DNA from: Persicobacter diffluens
GTDB lineage: Bacteria; Bacteroidota; Bacteroidia; Cytophagales; Cyclobacteriaceae
Direction of reading: 5' to 3'
Assembly (NCBI RefSeq): GCF_036244895.1
Contig: NZ_BQKE01000001.1
Location: 1,984,001-2,048,000, forward strand
Length of the DNA: 64,000 nt
The notes under the pieces are model-generated. The model was not told the DNA's origin, searched no databases, and was given only the letters and a program-made list of their open reading frames with translations. Of this stretch, positions 9,284 through 18,478 are shown in pieces (positions within the stretch are counted from its first letter, which is position 1; the number at the start of each line of letters is the position of its first letter). The position numbers and the translations under genes are program-made.

Positions 9284-9900
9284 GATTTATTGTTATGGTT
9301 TTCTGTATTGTTTTTTAGTTCCTGATAGATCTTTCTTCCCTGACCGGTGAGGATTCCATGCATAAAGTGATCGAAGAGCTGATCGCAAACATGATTGTAT
9401 TCAAACTCTGCCCGGGGAAAAATATCCGGTTTAAAAATGTATTCGAATTGCTCCATCCGAAGCTTAGCAATGATTTGTGGATCCAAATCTTCCCGAAAAT
9501 ACCCCTCTTTCATTCCCTGCCGAAAAAAATCCGCTATGGAATGGGAGATGCAATGCTTTTTAAATGAAAGGTAATGCTCAAATACCTTGGGGTAATACCG
9601 TTCCATCTCAAAAATCACAATCGGATTTGTTTGAGAATGCATATTGCGGACATACTCCGAAATATTATAAAAAGCCTCCACCGCATTATCGGCCTCCCGA
9701 ATGGTTTCCTCAATTAAAAGTTCCTGCTTTTTCAGTTCCTGATCCAAAGCAGCCGTTAGCAAGGCTTCTTTATTCGGGAAAAACTGATAAAGTGTCTTTT
9801 TGGAAATTCCTAAAGGCCTTGCGATTTCATCCATGGTGACCGACCTAATCCCTATTCTACTGAAAAGGTCATAGGCCAACTCAATAATGCGATCTTGCAT
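9280..9900 (-). CDS. TetR/AcrR-family repressor of the efflux operon
   Basis: A 206-residue regulator with an N-terminal helix-turn-helix (IELAYDLFSRIGIRSVTMDE followed by LGISKKTLYQFFPNKEALL), which is the TetR signature. The C-terminal ligand domain is variable and gives no ligand. It is the first gene of the efflux operon and overlaps the next gene by four bases, so it is very likely a drug- or metabolite-responsive repressor of its own operon. Its operator would be expected in 9901-10248, but I could not pick out a convincing palindrome there. Confidence 0.92.
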   Translation of the reverse strand: MQDRIIELAYDLFSRIGIRSVTMDEIARPLGISKKTLYQFFPNKEALLTAALDQELKKQELLIEETIREADNAVEAFYNISEYVRNMHSQTNPIVIFEMERYYPKVFEHYLSFKKHCISHSIADFFRQGMKEGYFREDLDPQIIAKLRMEQFEYIFKPDIFPRAEFEYNHVCDQLFDHFMHGILTGQGRKIYQELKNNTENHNNKS

Positions 9901-10212
9901 AATCAGGATTTTGATTTGATTTGGATTAATAAAGCATTAAAGAAACGCTCGAAACTATGGGATTTTACAGCGTTTCCAAAGTTTTTGTTTTAGTTTTGTA
10001 GATAAAGTTTCTCTATAAGCTGATTTTATCACCAAAACCAATAAAACCCTGCCATTAGCGCAAATCCACCTGCCCTTACCGGATGAAGGTAATTTAATGT
10101 ACATTTAATCTTTTGCCTAATGATAAAAGTTATGTTATTGGAAATTATAGGTTAAAAATCCCCTCATAACCTACTTCGGTATAACACTTTAAAATACCGG
10201 TTCGTGTGAGGG

Positions 10213-10243
10213 TTGGTAATTCCAAATGCATAGCATAACTTTG
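10213..10243 (+). promoter_or_regulatory. Bacteroidota-type promoter of the hydrolase gene
   Basis: TTGG at 10213-10216, a 19-base spacer, then TAACTTTG at 10236-10243, matching the TTTG-N(17-23)-TAnnTTTG pattern. The ATG begins only six bases after the -7 element, so the transcript would have almost no leader. The rest of 9901-10212 shows nothing I can name beyond AT-rich sequence. Confidence 0.6.
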
Positions 10244-10248
10244 TTCGG

Positions 10249-11034
10249 ATGACTCATTTACACTTTGAGAAAAAAGGAAGCGGAAAGAAAATTTTTATCA
10301 CCTTCCATGGCTTCGGACAAAGCGCACAAGCCTTTGAAGGGCTGGAAACATTTTTTCCGCATTACACCTTTTATCATTTCGATCTTTTTTTCCATGGTAA
10401 AAGCCAGTTACACCGGGATAAAGAAGAAGTCAATCAAAGCTTATGGAAAGATTTATTGACTGAATTTCTGGAAAAAGAAGAAATAGATCGCTTTGATATA
10501 ATGGGCTTCAGCATGGGCGGGAAATTTGCCCTGATGACTACCGTCCTCTTCCCGGAGAAGATTGATCAGATCACCCTTTTAGCTCCGGATGGCATTAAAA
10601 CCAATTTCTGGTATTCCATGAGTACGCAGCCAAAATTTTTTCGTAATATTTTTCGATATACCGTACATCATCCCAAACCTTTCTTCCGCTCCATCAAATT
10701 TTTGCAAAAGGTAAAACTCCTGCATCCCTCTGTGGTTCGTTTTGCCAATAGCCAGATGCGATCCAGAAGGCAAAGAAGGCAGGTATACCTTTCCTGGGTC
10801 AAATTCAGAAACATCAAACCCCGCTTAACTTTGCTCGCCAGCAATATTAACAATCATGGCATAAAAGTAAAATTTATAATAGGGCTTCATGACAAAATCA
10901 TCCCCCGGGAAAACCTCCAGCCACTGCTAAAATATTTGAAATCTGATCCTGAAATAGTATTACTTGATGCCGGACATCATCATTTAATCGCTTCCTACAT
11001 TGCTCATTTGCATCAGATACAAAAAAAGCCTTAA
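10249..11034 (+). CDS. Alpha/beta-fold hydrolase
   Basis: A 261-residue alpha/beta hydrolase. Seen: an oxyanion-hole HGFGQS motif near residue 20, the nucleophile elbow GFSMGG around residue 87, a probable acid in IIGLHDKII and the catalytic histidine in DAGHHHLIA close to the C-terminus. No signal peptide is present, so it is probably cytoplasmic. Substrate specificity cannot be read from the sequence; MhpC-like, esterase or thioesterase roles are all possible. It is divergent from the TetR-efflux operon across about 350 bases, which allows but does not prove shared regulation. Confidence 0.85.
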   Translation: MTHLHFEKKGSGKKIFITFHGFGQSAQAFEGLETFFPHYTFYHFDLFFHGKSQLHRDKEEVNQSLWKDLLTEFLEKEEIDRFDIMGFSMGGKFALMTTVLFPEKIDQITLLAPDGIKTNFWYSMSTQPKFFRNIFRYTVHHPKPFFRSIKFLQKVKLLHPSVVRFANSQMRSRRQRRQVYLSWVKFRNIKPRLTLLASNINNHGIKVKFIIGLHDKIIPRENLQPLLKYLKSDPEIVLLDAGHHHLIASYIAHLHQIQKKP

Positions 11035-11132
11035 CCAGCCATCCGGTGAAAGCAGAAAGAGGTCCTTAGCCATTTATTTGGGCGAAAAATGGTATTTTTC
11101 TCTGACAGCCTGCATAAATTTAATATTTTTCT

Positions 11133-11140
11133 TACCTTTG
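11133..11140 (+). promoter_or_regulatory. -7 promoter element upstream of prs
   Basis: TACCTTTG matches the Bacteroidota TAnnTTTG consensus exactly. No clear TTTG -33 box lies at the right distance. It would give a leader of about 95 bases before prs. Confidence 0.55.
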
Positions 11141-11241
11141 CAGCGCTATTGATAACACAAAGGATCAATCTGCTGATGATCTTGTTTTTATACAAATTCA
11201 GCTTCAGGTGATCCCCATCCCTTGAACATATTCATTCAAAA

Positions 11242-12183
11242 ATGTCTGCGGTAAAAATCTTCTCCGGTACTGAATCCAAATATTTAGCTGAAAAAATCGC
11301 CCATCAGTATGGCACTGATTTAGGTGATGTTAAGATCAGCAAATTTAGCGATGGTGAAATGTGCCCTGCTTTCCAAGAGTCCGTTCGTGGCTGTGATGTT
11401 TTCATCATTCAATCTACTTTCGCTCCTTCTGACAACATCATGGAGGTATTGTTAATGGTAGATGCAGCGCGTCGAGCTTCAGCAAAATATGTAACAGTAG
11501 TTGCTCCCTATTTTGGCTATGCACGTCAGGATAGAAAAGACAAGCCAAGAGTTCCAATCGCAGCGAAATTAGTAGCCAATTTGCTTACCGCTGCGGGTGC
11601 GGATCGTATCATGACTTGTGATTTGCACGCCGGACAAATTCAGGCTTTCTTCGATATCCCTGTGGATCACCTGGAAGGTGCTTCTGTTTTTGTTCCTTAT
11701 ATTGCTTCCTTAGGTTTAGAGAACTTATTGTTCGCTGCTCCTGATGTGGGAGGAACCAAGCGTGCACGTGATTTGGCGAAAATCTTCCGTTCTAATATGG
11801 TGATCTGCGACAAGCATCGCGAGCGTGCCAACGAAGTTGCTTCCATGCAGGTGATTGGTGACGTTACTGGTGCAGATGTAATCATTGTGGATGACATCAT
11901 CGATACAGGAGGGACCCTATGCAAAGCAGCAGACATCCTGATTGAAAAAGGTGCTAATTCGGTTCGTGCCGTTATTACTCACCCTATTCTTTCCGGTAAA
12001 GCATACGAAAATATCCAAAACTCTAAATTAACAGAGTTGGTGGTCACCGATACTATTCCACTGCGTCAGCAATCGGATAAAATCAAAGTATTGTCAGTAG
12101 GAGAATTGTTTGGAAAAGCGATTCGTAAAATCCACGACAATGAGTCGATCTCCTCTCTTTTCATTAAAGGATTGTCGATCTAA
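11242..12183 (+). CDS. prs: Ribose-phosphate pyrophosphokinase
   Basis: Makes PRPP from ribose 5-phosphate and ATP for nucleotide, histidine, tryptophan and NAD synthesis. The 313-residue class I enzyme has the N-terminal SGTESKYLAEKIA and FSDGE regions, the flexible loop YARQDRKDKPRVPI around residue 95, the metal-binding DLHAGQIQAFF segment around 130 and the PRPP-binding loop VDDIIDTGGT around 218. Length matches the family (310-320). It stands alone between the hydrolase gene and rplY, with its own promoter element and terminator. Confidence 0.97.
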   Translation: MSAVKIFSGTESKYLAEKIAHQYGTDLGDVKISKFSDGEMCPAFQESVRGCDVFIIQSTFAPSDNIMEVLLMVDAARRASAKYVTVVAPYFGYARQDRKDKPRVPIAAKLVANLLTAAGADRIMTCDLHAGQIQAFFDIPVDHLEGASVFVPYIASLGLENLLFAAPDVGGTKRARDLAKIFRSNMVICDKHRERANEVASMQVIGDVTGADVIIVDDIIDTGGTLCKAADILIEKGANSVRAVITHPILSGKAYENIQNSKLTELVVTDTIPLRQQSDKIKVLSVGELFGKAIRKIHDNESISSLFIKGLSI

Positions 12184-12206
12184 TCGGATCTGAAAAATAT
12201 CTCCAG

Positions 12207-12246
12207 AAAACCACAGGTATTTTTATTAAATCCTGTGGTTTTTTAT
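12207..12246 (+). terminator. Terminator after prs
   Basis: Inverted repeat AACCACAGG / CCTGTGGTT (12209-12217 with 12232-12240) followed by a T-run. Confidence 0.85.
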
Positions 12247-12332
12247 TGGAAACTTACGATATTTGCGAGCCTGTTTGAAAGCGCTATGTTTTTAAGCAGT
12301 TTCATATTTTATAATTTTAACAATTTATTATC

Positions 12333-12911
12333 ATGCAAACTATTGAGGTTGTAGGGTTTAAAAGAGCGAACCTTGGTAAAAAAGATGCAAAAGATCTTCG
12401 TTTAGAAGGTAATGTTCCTGCTGTACTTTACGGTGGAGAAGAGCAAGTTCACTTCCACGCTCCTGCGTACTTATTCCGTGACTTGATCTACACTCCAAAC
12501 GTATACTTCGTAACTTTGAACATCGAAGGAACTGAGTACAAAGCGGTTTTGCAAGACGCACAATTCCACCCAGTATCAGAGAACTTGATGCACGCTGACT
12601 TCTTGTTGTTGAACGACGAGAAAGAATTGAAAATGGAAGTTCCTGTTATTTTCGAAGGTCAGTCTCCTGGTGTAGCAGTTGGTGGTCGTTTGGTAACTAA
12701 ATTGCGTAAGATCAAAGTGAAAGCTTTGCCAAAAGATATGCCTGAGAACATCAAAGTGAACATCTCTGGTTTAGAATTAGGTAAATCTATCAAAGTAGGT
12801 GAAGTTCCAATTGAAGGTGTTGAGGTATTGAACAACCCATCAATTTCTATTGCAACTGTAGAAATTCCACGTGCATTGCGTTCGAAGCAATCACAAGAGG
12901 ATGCAGAATAA
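12333..12911 (+). CDS. rplY: 50S ribosomal protein bL25 (general stress protein Ctc form)
   Basis: A 192-residue bL25 of the long Ctc type. The N-terminal 5S-rRNA-binding domain (VVGFKRANLGKKDAKDLRLE, then VPAVLYGGEE) is followed by the C-terminal TL5/Ctc beta domain (EVPVIFEGQSPGVAVGG, then DMPENIKVNISGLELG). It binds 5S rRNA in the large subunit. The codons are noticeably biased (for example GTA, GAA and AAC preferred), as expected for a highly expressed ribosomal gene. The order prs-rplY-pth is a common one. A candidate -7 box (GATATTTG, one mismatch) lies about 75 bases upstream. Confidence 0.96.
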   Translation: MQTIEVVGFKRANLGKKDAKDLRLEGNVPAVLYGGEEQVHFHAPAYLFRDLIYTPNVYFVTLNIEGTEYKAVLQDAQFHPVSENLMHADFLLLNDEKELKMEVPVIFEGQSPGVAVGGRLVTKLRKIKVKALPKDMPENIKVNISGLELGKSIKVGEVPIEGVEVLNNPSISIATVEIPRALRSKQSQEDAE

Positions 12912-12933
12912 TTTTTCTGCACTTAAAAATATT

Positions 12934-12964
12934 AATCCCTCCGGTATCGGAGGGATTTTTTTTG
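12934..12964 (+). terminator. Terminator after rplY
   Basis: AATCCCTCCG / CGGAGGGATT inverted repeat with a three-base loop, then eight T. Confidence 0.9.
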
Positions 12965-12998
12965 TTCAAAAAATTTCAGTCCGGTAGTGAAATAGCAC

Positions 12999-13006
12999 TA
13001 TTTTTG
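12999..13006 (+). promoter_or_regulatory. -7 promoter element upstream of pth
   Basis: TATTTTTG matches TAnnTTTG, 30 bases before the pth start. TTTC at 12974 is a weak -33 candidate at a 21-base spacing. Confidence 0.5.
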
Positions 13007-13036
13007 AAAAAATCTTCGAAAATCATTTAATCTAAC

Positions 13037-13597
13037 ATGAAATATCTCATCGTAGGATTGGGCAATATTGGGCCTGAATACGAACTCACTCGTCATAACA
13101 TCGGCTTCCTAACTTTGGATCGACTGGCAGATGCCAAAGGAGTAGAATTCAAATCGGATCGATTGGCGTTTAAAACTGAATACAAATTCAAGGGAAGACA
13201 CATTCACCTGATCAAACCCACTACTTATATGAATTTAAGCGGGAAAGCCATGCGCCATTGGATGAATGAGCTAAAAGTTCCAAAGGAAAATGTTTTGGTA
13301 ATTGTGGATGATTTAGCACTTCCTTTCGGAAAATTAAGAATGCGGGCTAAAGGTTCTTCTGCTGGTCACAATGGCTTAAAAAACATTGAAGAGTTAACCG
13401 GTGGACAAAATTATGCCCGATTGAAATTTGGCATTGGTGATGAATTTTCAAAAGGGAAGCAAGTGGATTATGTTCTTGGCAAATTCTCAGAAGGTGAATT
13501 CGCCGAACTACCCATTGTAATGGACAGGGCTATTGAAATGATTCACGGTTTTTGCAGCATCGGCATTGGCAGAACGATGAATCAATATAATGACTAA
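13037..13597 (+). CDS. pth: Peptidyl-tRNA hydrolase
   Basis: Releases tRNA from stalled peptidyl-tRNA in the cytoplasm. The 186-residue protein shows the bacterial Pth core: GLGNIGPEYELTRHNIGF at the N-terminus with catalytic His20, IKPTTYMNLSG around residue 57 with the conserved Asn, VIVDDLALPFG around 90 with the catalytic Asp, and GSSAGHNGLKNI. Length is normal. It follows rplY, a conserved pairing, but the terminator and promoter in between suggest separate transcription. Confidence 0.96.
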   Translation: MKYLIVGLGNIGPEYELTRHNIGFLTLDRLADAKGVEFKSDRLAFKTEYKFKGRHIHLIKPTTYMNLSGKAMRHWMNELKVPKENVLVIVDDLALPFGKLRMRAKGSSAGHNGLKNIEELTGGQNYARLKFGIGDEFSKGKQVDYVLGKFSEGEFAELPIVMDRAIEMIHGFCSIGIGRTMNQYND

Positions 13598-13598
13598 G

Positions 13599-13626
13599 AA
13601 GGAAGCCCCAAGGCTTCCTTTTTTAT
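13599..13626 (+). terminator. Terminator after pth
   Basis: AAGGAAGCC / GGCTTCCTT hairpin directly after the stop codon, then six T. Confidence 0.9.
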
Positions 13627-13632
13627 TCAAAG

Positions 13633-13770
13633 CCCGATTACCCAAATGACGCATACTTAATTCAGGGTTGAGGAGGAAGGTGGCTTAATTCCCATAATTC
13701 GAGCGTATTTCACCGAAACAGATGAATAAGCAGAAAGCAAGCTCAGCCAAATTGGGTTTAACCGGAAAGC
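13633..13770 (-). repeat. Dispersed intergenic repeat, divergent copy
   Basis: On the minus strand it reads TTAAACCCAATTTGG, then TATTCATCTGTTTCGG, a central GAATTATGGGAATTAAG, CACCTTCCTCCTC and a tail GAATTAAGTATGCGTCA ending in CGGGCTTT. These blocks line up in the same order as copy A, with more mismatches. It lies in the 311-base gap between pth and the giant surface-protein gene; the remainder of that gap (13771-13886) shows nothing I can name. Confidence 0.5.
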
Positions 13771-13886
13771 CCTTAGTATAAGCAAGACAGGGAAAGGTAA
13801 TTCATAAAAATTGAAATTTTTCTTCAAAAGGCACATCAGCCAATAACATCTCCACCTCAACCTAAGCCCCTCAAATACTCGTTGTT

Positions 13887-13909
13887 AGGAATGCTAACCT
13901 AACACAGTA
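13887..13909 (+). repeat. Left arm of an inverted repeat flanking the T9SS trio
   Basis: GGAATGC-TAAC-CTAACACAGT lies at the start codon of the giant gene. The reverse complement of 21536-21553, just after the third gene, reads GGAACGC-CTAACACAGT: 11 identical bases plus 6 of 7, with four extra bases on the left. GTTAG/CTAAC can also form a small local hairpin here. Confidence 0.5.
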
Positions 13910-16900
13910 TGATTTTTATAAGCTCAATAGCCCCAAGGCCAATACTTTATTGGCTTCTTTGCGTTTTTTTGCTTTCCAGCCCACTCAGTGGCCATTCCCA
14001 AGAAAATCAAAACCTTTCGGGAATTATCAATGAATATGGAGAAGTGCTGGGCATCAATACCCAAAAATGCAAATTAAAAATCACCAATCCGGAAGGCTTC
14101 GCTGCCGGGGACAAGATTATTATCCATCAATCCAAAGGCGCAGAGATCATCCGAACGGAATCTGAGGCCTATGGAAATATTGACCAACTCAACAATGCCG
14201 GGAATTTCGAAATGGGAACGGTATTGGCCGTACAGGGAGACTCTCTCTTCCTCACCCATAAACTTCTGCGGGATTATGACCCCGGTTTCGGGCTCCAAAT
14301 TGTTGGAATTTCCCCCCTTCAAAATGCAACCATAAGCAGTGAAGTCACGGCTCAACCATGGAATGGAACCACTGGTGGCATTGTGTTTATTAAGGCTACC
14401 GGTACCCTCACGCTAAATGCGGACATAGAAGTGGACTCCCTGGGCTATTTGGGTGGACGAATTACCCGCGGCACCAGCCAGGACAATGTGAACACCTATG
14501 GAATATCAGGCAGAAACAGTGTCTTAGGTGCTGAAAAAGGCGAATCGATGGCCTACCCTTTTGACAAAGATGGTTTGAATTATAATTATGGAAGAGGTAA
14601 ACTAGTGGCAGGAGGCGGTGGAGGAAACAACCATAATGCCGGTGGTGGCGGTGGTGCTAATTACGGAGCAGGAGGAGAAGGCGGTCGTGCCTTACAAACT
14701 GACCGAAGAATTACGAATGATAATGACAATACGGGTACTGTGCCCGGAGATTTAATTGGAGGAAAAGGAGGATTAGCCTTAAGCGCTCTTTATTCCAGTC
14801 CCTCCTTTAATAAAATATTCTTTGGTGGTGGCGGAGGAAGTGGCCATCAAAATTCAGGAAATTCTGATTTTAAAAATCGTCGACATTCCGCTGGGAAAGC
14901 AGGAGGTGGAATCGTCATTTTGAGTGTGGAAAGCTTGGTCACTAATGGAAAGGCCATTCATGCTAATGGGGGCTCCTACCCCCTTGCGGCTGATGTAAGA
15001 TTAGATGAAAGCAATCTGTCCACGATCGATAACGCTTCTGGCGCCGGAGGTGCCGGAGGTACTGTGGTCATTGAAACCAAGGGAATTATTGGCACACTAG
15101 AGGTGGAACTAAATGGCGGACAAGGCGGCCATACCTATAAGGGAAATGCACTGGACGCCTATGGCCCTGGCGGTGGAGGGGGAGGGGGAGTCCTCTCCCT
15201 GGCGCGTTCAGAGTTTATTTCCAACATCAATGCCTCCTATATTGGAGGGGAAGCCGGGACCATCCATCAGGGCTCACAACTTTTTGATCTTGACAATCAT
15301 TATGGAGCCTTAGGAGGTACACAGGGAGGCTTTGCCGTAGGTATTACCATTTTAGAAGGTACCATTCCCTGCAATAACGCCCCGGAAGCCAACGACGATT
15401 TTGGAACTACCGGTGCCAGCACCCCTATTTCATTAAATTTTCTCCAAAATGACCACTCGCTGCTACCCGTTACTTTTGAAATATTAAATCATTTCAATTA
15501 CGGCAATCTGAATATCACCGACAGCATGCTGACCTACAGCCCAGTGGATAATTTTATAGGAAATGACACCTTGGATTACCAAATATGTGTGGGAACAGGA
15601 GAAAATGCCACCTGTGATCCCGCAAAAGTAGTGATCACCGTCATTCCACTGGAAGCCCCAAAACTGAAGGATAAATCCTATTCCTTAACAGAATTTGGAC
15701 CTATCGAGATCAACCTTTCAGAATTGGTGGATGAAATACCAGCCAACTATAGATTAACCGTTTGCGAGGATCCCGTTTCCGGTACTGTCAATATTATCGA
15801 TAATAATATTATCCAATACCTGCCTAATTACACCACCACTTCAGGTCAGGATTTGATCTGCTATCAGCTTTGTGTGAATGAAGGAACCGCTGATGAAGCC
15901 TGTTCAGAGGCACAAATCATCATCCCCTTTGAATATGAAATCACGGTCGCGGCGCAAAATGATGAAAGCCAGATTCCGCAAAATGGGACTGTCTTAATCG
16001 ATTGTATTGCCAATGATATCATTCCTGATGACGGCTTTAGCCTGAGCTTATGTGATGAAACCACCACCTTAGGTACCGCCACCATTACCGCAGACAATAA
16101 AATCAACTATAGCCCTCCTACCGGCTATACTGGCACAGACATTATCTGTTATACGCTATGCAATAGTGACAATTCCATTTGCCAGAGTGCCGTCATTCAG
16201 GTGGTTATTTCCGGGCCGGATCCGGCTCAACTCACTGATGACTTCCTGACCACTCATTACAATACGGCCTTATCCGCTGATGTGATCATCAATGATATTA
16301 TCCCGCAAGGTTATGATGCGCCCACGCTTTGTTCCACACCCATTAACGGAACTGCCTCATTTTCCGGTAACAATTTACTCTATACGCCCAATAATGGATT
16401 TATTGGGAGGGAATTAATTTGTTACCAAGTTTGTGAAAGTGGCAATGCAAATAATTGTTACACCGGAAATGTAGTGATTGATGTTTCTCTAGACCCCAAT
16501 CAAATCCCACAGCTTTACCCCATTTCCATTGATGGACTTCCTAATAATGTGGATTTAGTATTTAATTTGCTCGATCCGGTTTACAACTTTATTCTTCCGC
16601 CAAATTTCTCAATAACCATCATCAGTCAACCTGCTCAGGGAAGTACTACTGTAGACAATAGCGCAGGCACCATCACCTATAACCCGGAAGGAAGCAATCC
16701 GGGGCTGGCTCAAATTGTCTACCGGATCTGCAATACTGATCCGGATTATAGCGATACGGTCTATTGTACTGAAAATGTACTGGCGATCAACATAATTCCA
16801 CCAGCGGTGGATTTAGTCGCCGAAGTGGATGCCACCGTCATCAATCAGGGAGACACCGCCATTCTTGACCTGATCGCCAACGACATCATCAATGGCTCTC

Positions 16901-18477
16901 CCCTGGCCAGCATCCAACTCATTACCGGTACCAATAATGGAATCGTCACTTTAAATGGAAGTGAACTCCAATTTATTCCCAATGGGGATTTTATCGGTAC
17001 GGAGATTTTAACCTATGGCATTTGCAATGAAAATGGAGATTGTGACGAAGCCCTCATCCTTATTGGGGTAAACCCCGTCACCAATGTAGTCGCCAATGAA
17101 GACTTTGTCAGTACCCCTGCCCGAAAGGTAGTATCAGTAAATCCATTGGCCAATGATAATTTCCCGAATCAGGTAAACATATCGATCTGTACAGACTACC
17201 CTCCTCAGCATGGAGAGGTACAGTTCAATGCCGATGGAAGCTTTATTTATACCCCTGATGACAACTTCTTCGGCACAGATGTATTCTGCTATGAAATCTG
17301 TGATCAGGACATAATGACCAATTGTGACAAAGCTTTTGTTTTCATCACAGTTGAAGCGCCCATAGATTTAAATGCCCATACAGATGAAGTCAGCTTACCG
17401 GTAGGCGGAACTATTCAGATTCCGGTATGGCAAAATGACCAAATATTGGAGAAAGACATTTCTTCTATCTCCCTATGTTCCACGCCCTCAGAAGGTACTG
17501 CCAAAGTGGAGGGCAACCATATTCTATACACCGCCAGTGAAACTATATCGAGTCAACCCATCCTATTCTGTTACCAAATTTGCGATGTTTTTGGCAGATG
17601 CGCTAACGCCTATGTGGTCGTCAGTTTAGTCGGCGAACCAGAAGACTACCTCTTGCAGGATGATGTGGTGCAACTCCCTCCATCCACCACCTCCACTATT
17701 AATGTCTTAGAGAATGATGAGCTACCCGCCTCCTTCTCTCTCATCCTCTGTTCTACAGATTTCCCCGGAAGCATCAGAATTCTTCCCAGCCTGGAAATGG
17801 AGTACACCCCGGAAGAAAATTTCACCGGAGAAGTATCGGTATGCTATGAAGTATGCGAGCAAGTCAGGGGGCAATCCATACAATGCCGGACCGCCCAGTT
17901 AAGGATATTGATTGACGATGGTTTAGTGGCTAATGACATCAGTTACAATACTACTTTGAACACCGCAATCAATATTAGACCATGGGAAAACGACAACTAC
18001 TTTGGGCAGGAGAACGGAGATTTGCCTGCTTACTTTGAAATCATTCAAAGACCTGAAAATGGAGGCTTATTCCCCTCCTCTGACTTCATAACCTATACAC
18101 CTGATACCGCTTTTTATGGCACAGATGAATTTACTTATCGAATTTGCCTGGCGCCGGATAGCGACCTCTGTGACTCAGCTCGTGTGACGATTGTGATTGA
18201 AAACACCGTTAACATCACCATTTACAATGCCCTTTCTCCCAATGGGGATGAAATGAACGAAGTGTTCTTCATTGAAAACCTGGAAAACTACCCGAACAAC
18301 AGCCTATTGATTTTTAATCGTTGGGGGGAAAGAGTGTTTTCCACCGAAGGCTATCTCAATGATTGGGCAGGAACAGATGACAGTGGCAGGTCATTGCCTG
18401 ACGGCACCTATTATTATGTGCTCAGGATCATTAGTGCAAACAAAGAATTTTCTGGTTTCATTTCCATCCAACGTTAA
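13909..18477 (+). CDS. Giant T9SS-exported surface protein with Ig-like repeats and a type B C-terminal domain
   Basis: A 1522-residue protein. Residues 1-30 form a signal peptide (ILYWLLCVFLLSSPLSG). Residues 35-485 form a beta-rich, glycine-rich region with runs such as AGGGGGNNHNAGGGGG. Residues 487-1435 hold about ten tandem Ig-like (Big_9/cadherin-like) modules of roughly 92 residues, each with a YTP..F.GTD..CY..C core. Residues 1437-1522 are a gliding-motility-associated C-terminal domain (NALSPNGDEMNEVF, then IFNRWGERVF and LPDGTYYYVL), the type B T9SS sorting signal. Most modules keep four cysteines at equivalent places, which could form disulfides. It probably acts as an adhesin or surface-layer filament. 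The following PorP/SprF and OmpA genes are the usual partners of type B cargo. Confidence 0.9.
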   Translation: MIFISSIAPRPILYWLLCVFLLSSPLSGHSQENQNLSGIINEYGEVLGINTQKCKLKITNPEGFAAGDKIIIHQSKGAEIIRTESEAYGNIDQLNNAGNFEMGTVLAVQGDSLFLTHKLLRDYDPGFGLQIVGISPLQNATISSEVTAQPWNGTTGGIVFIKATGTLTLNADIEVDSLGYLGGRITRGTSQDNVNTYGISGRNSVLGAEKGESMAYPFDKDGLNYNYGRGKLVAGGGGGNNHNAGGGGGANYGAGGEGGRALQTDRRITNDNDNTGTVPGDLIGGKGGLALSALYSSPSFNKIFFGGGGGSGHQNSGNSDFKNRRHSAGKAGGGIVILSVESLVTNGKAIHANGGSYPLAADVRLDESNLSTIDNASGAGGAGGTVVIETKGIIGTLEVELNGGQGGHTYKGNALDAYGPGGGGGGGVLSLARSEFISNINASYIGGEAGTIHQGSQLFDLDNHYGALGGTQGGFAVGITILEGTIPCNNAPEANDDFGTTGASTPISLNFLQNDHSLLPVTFEILNHFNYGNLNITDSMLTYSPVDNFIGNDTLDYQICVGTGENATCDPAKVVITVIPLEAPKLKDKSYSLTEFGPIEINLSELVDEIPANYRLTVCEDPVSGTVNIIDNNIIQYLPNYTTTSGQDLICYQLCVNEGTADEACSEAQIIIPFEYEITVAAQNDESQIPQNGTVLIDCIANDIIPDDGFSLSLCDETTTLGTATITADNKINYSPPTGYTGTDIICYTLCNSDNSICQSAVIQVVISGPDPAQLTDDFLTTHYNTALSADVIINDIIPQGYDAPTLCSTPINGTASFSGNNLLYTPNNGFIGRELICYQVCESGNANNCYTGNVVIDVSLDPNQIPQLYPISIDGLPNNVDLVFNLLDPVYNFILPPNFSITIISQPAQGSTTVDNSAGTITYNPEGSNPGLAQIVYRICNTDPDYSDTVYCTENVLAINIIPPAVDLVAEVDATVINQGDTAILDLIANDIINGSPLASIQLITGTNNGIVTLNGSELQFIPNGDFIGTEILTYGICNENGDCDEALILIGVNPVTNVVANEDFVSTPARKVVSVNPLANDNFPNQVNISICTDYPPQHGEVQFNADGSFIYTPDDNFFGTDVFCYEICDQDIMTNCDKAFVFITVEAPIDLNAHTDEVSLPVGGTIQIPVWQNDQILEKDISSISLCSTPSEGTAKVEGNHILYTASETISSQPILFCYQICDVFGRCANAYVVVSLVGEPEDYLLQDDVVQLPPSTTSTINVLENDELPASFSLILCSTDFPGSIRILPSLEMEYTPEENFTGEVSVCYEVCEQVRGQSIQCRTAQLRILIDDGLVANDISYNTTLNTAINIRPWENDNYFGQENGDLPAYFEIIQRPENGGLFPSSDFITYTPDTAFYGTDEFTYRICLAPDSDLCDSARVTIVIENTVNITIYNALSPNGDEMNEVFFIENLENYPNNSLLIFNRWGERVFSTEGYLNDWAGTDDSGRSLPDGTYYYVLRIISANKEFSGFISIQR

Positions 18478-18478
18478 T

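Noticed and set aside
12261..12300. GAGCCTGTTTGAAAGC resembling the MITE end, next to a TGTTTTTAAGC near-repeat upstream of rplY
   Set aside because: Only about 13 of 16 bases match and no second end is found, so a remnant cannot be distinguished from coincidence.
13771..13886. A second, plus-strand copy of the dispersed repeat next to the one at 13633
   Set aside because: Only a loose TTCTTCA, CATCAGCC and CCTAAGCC order is seen, which is too weak to claim.
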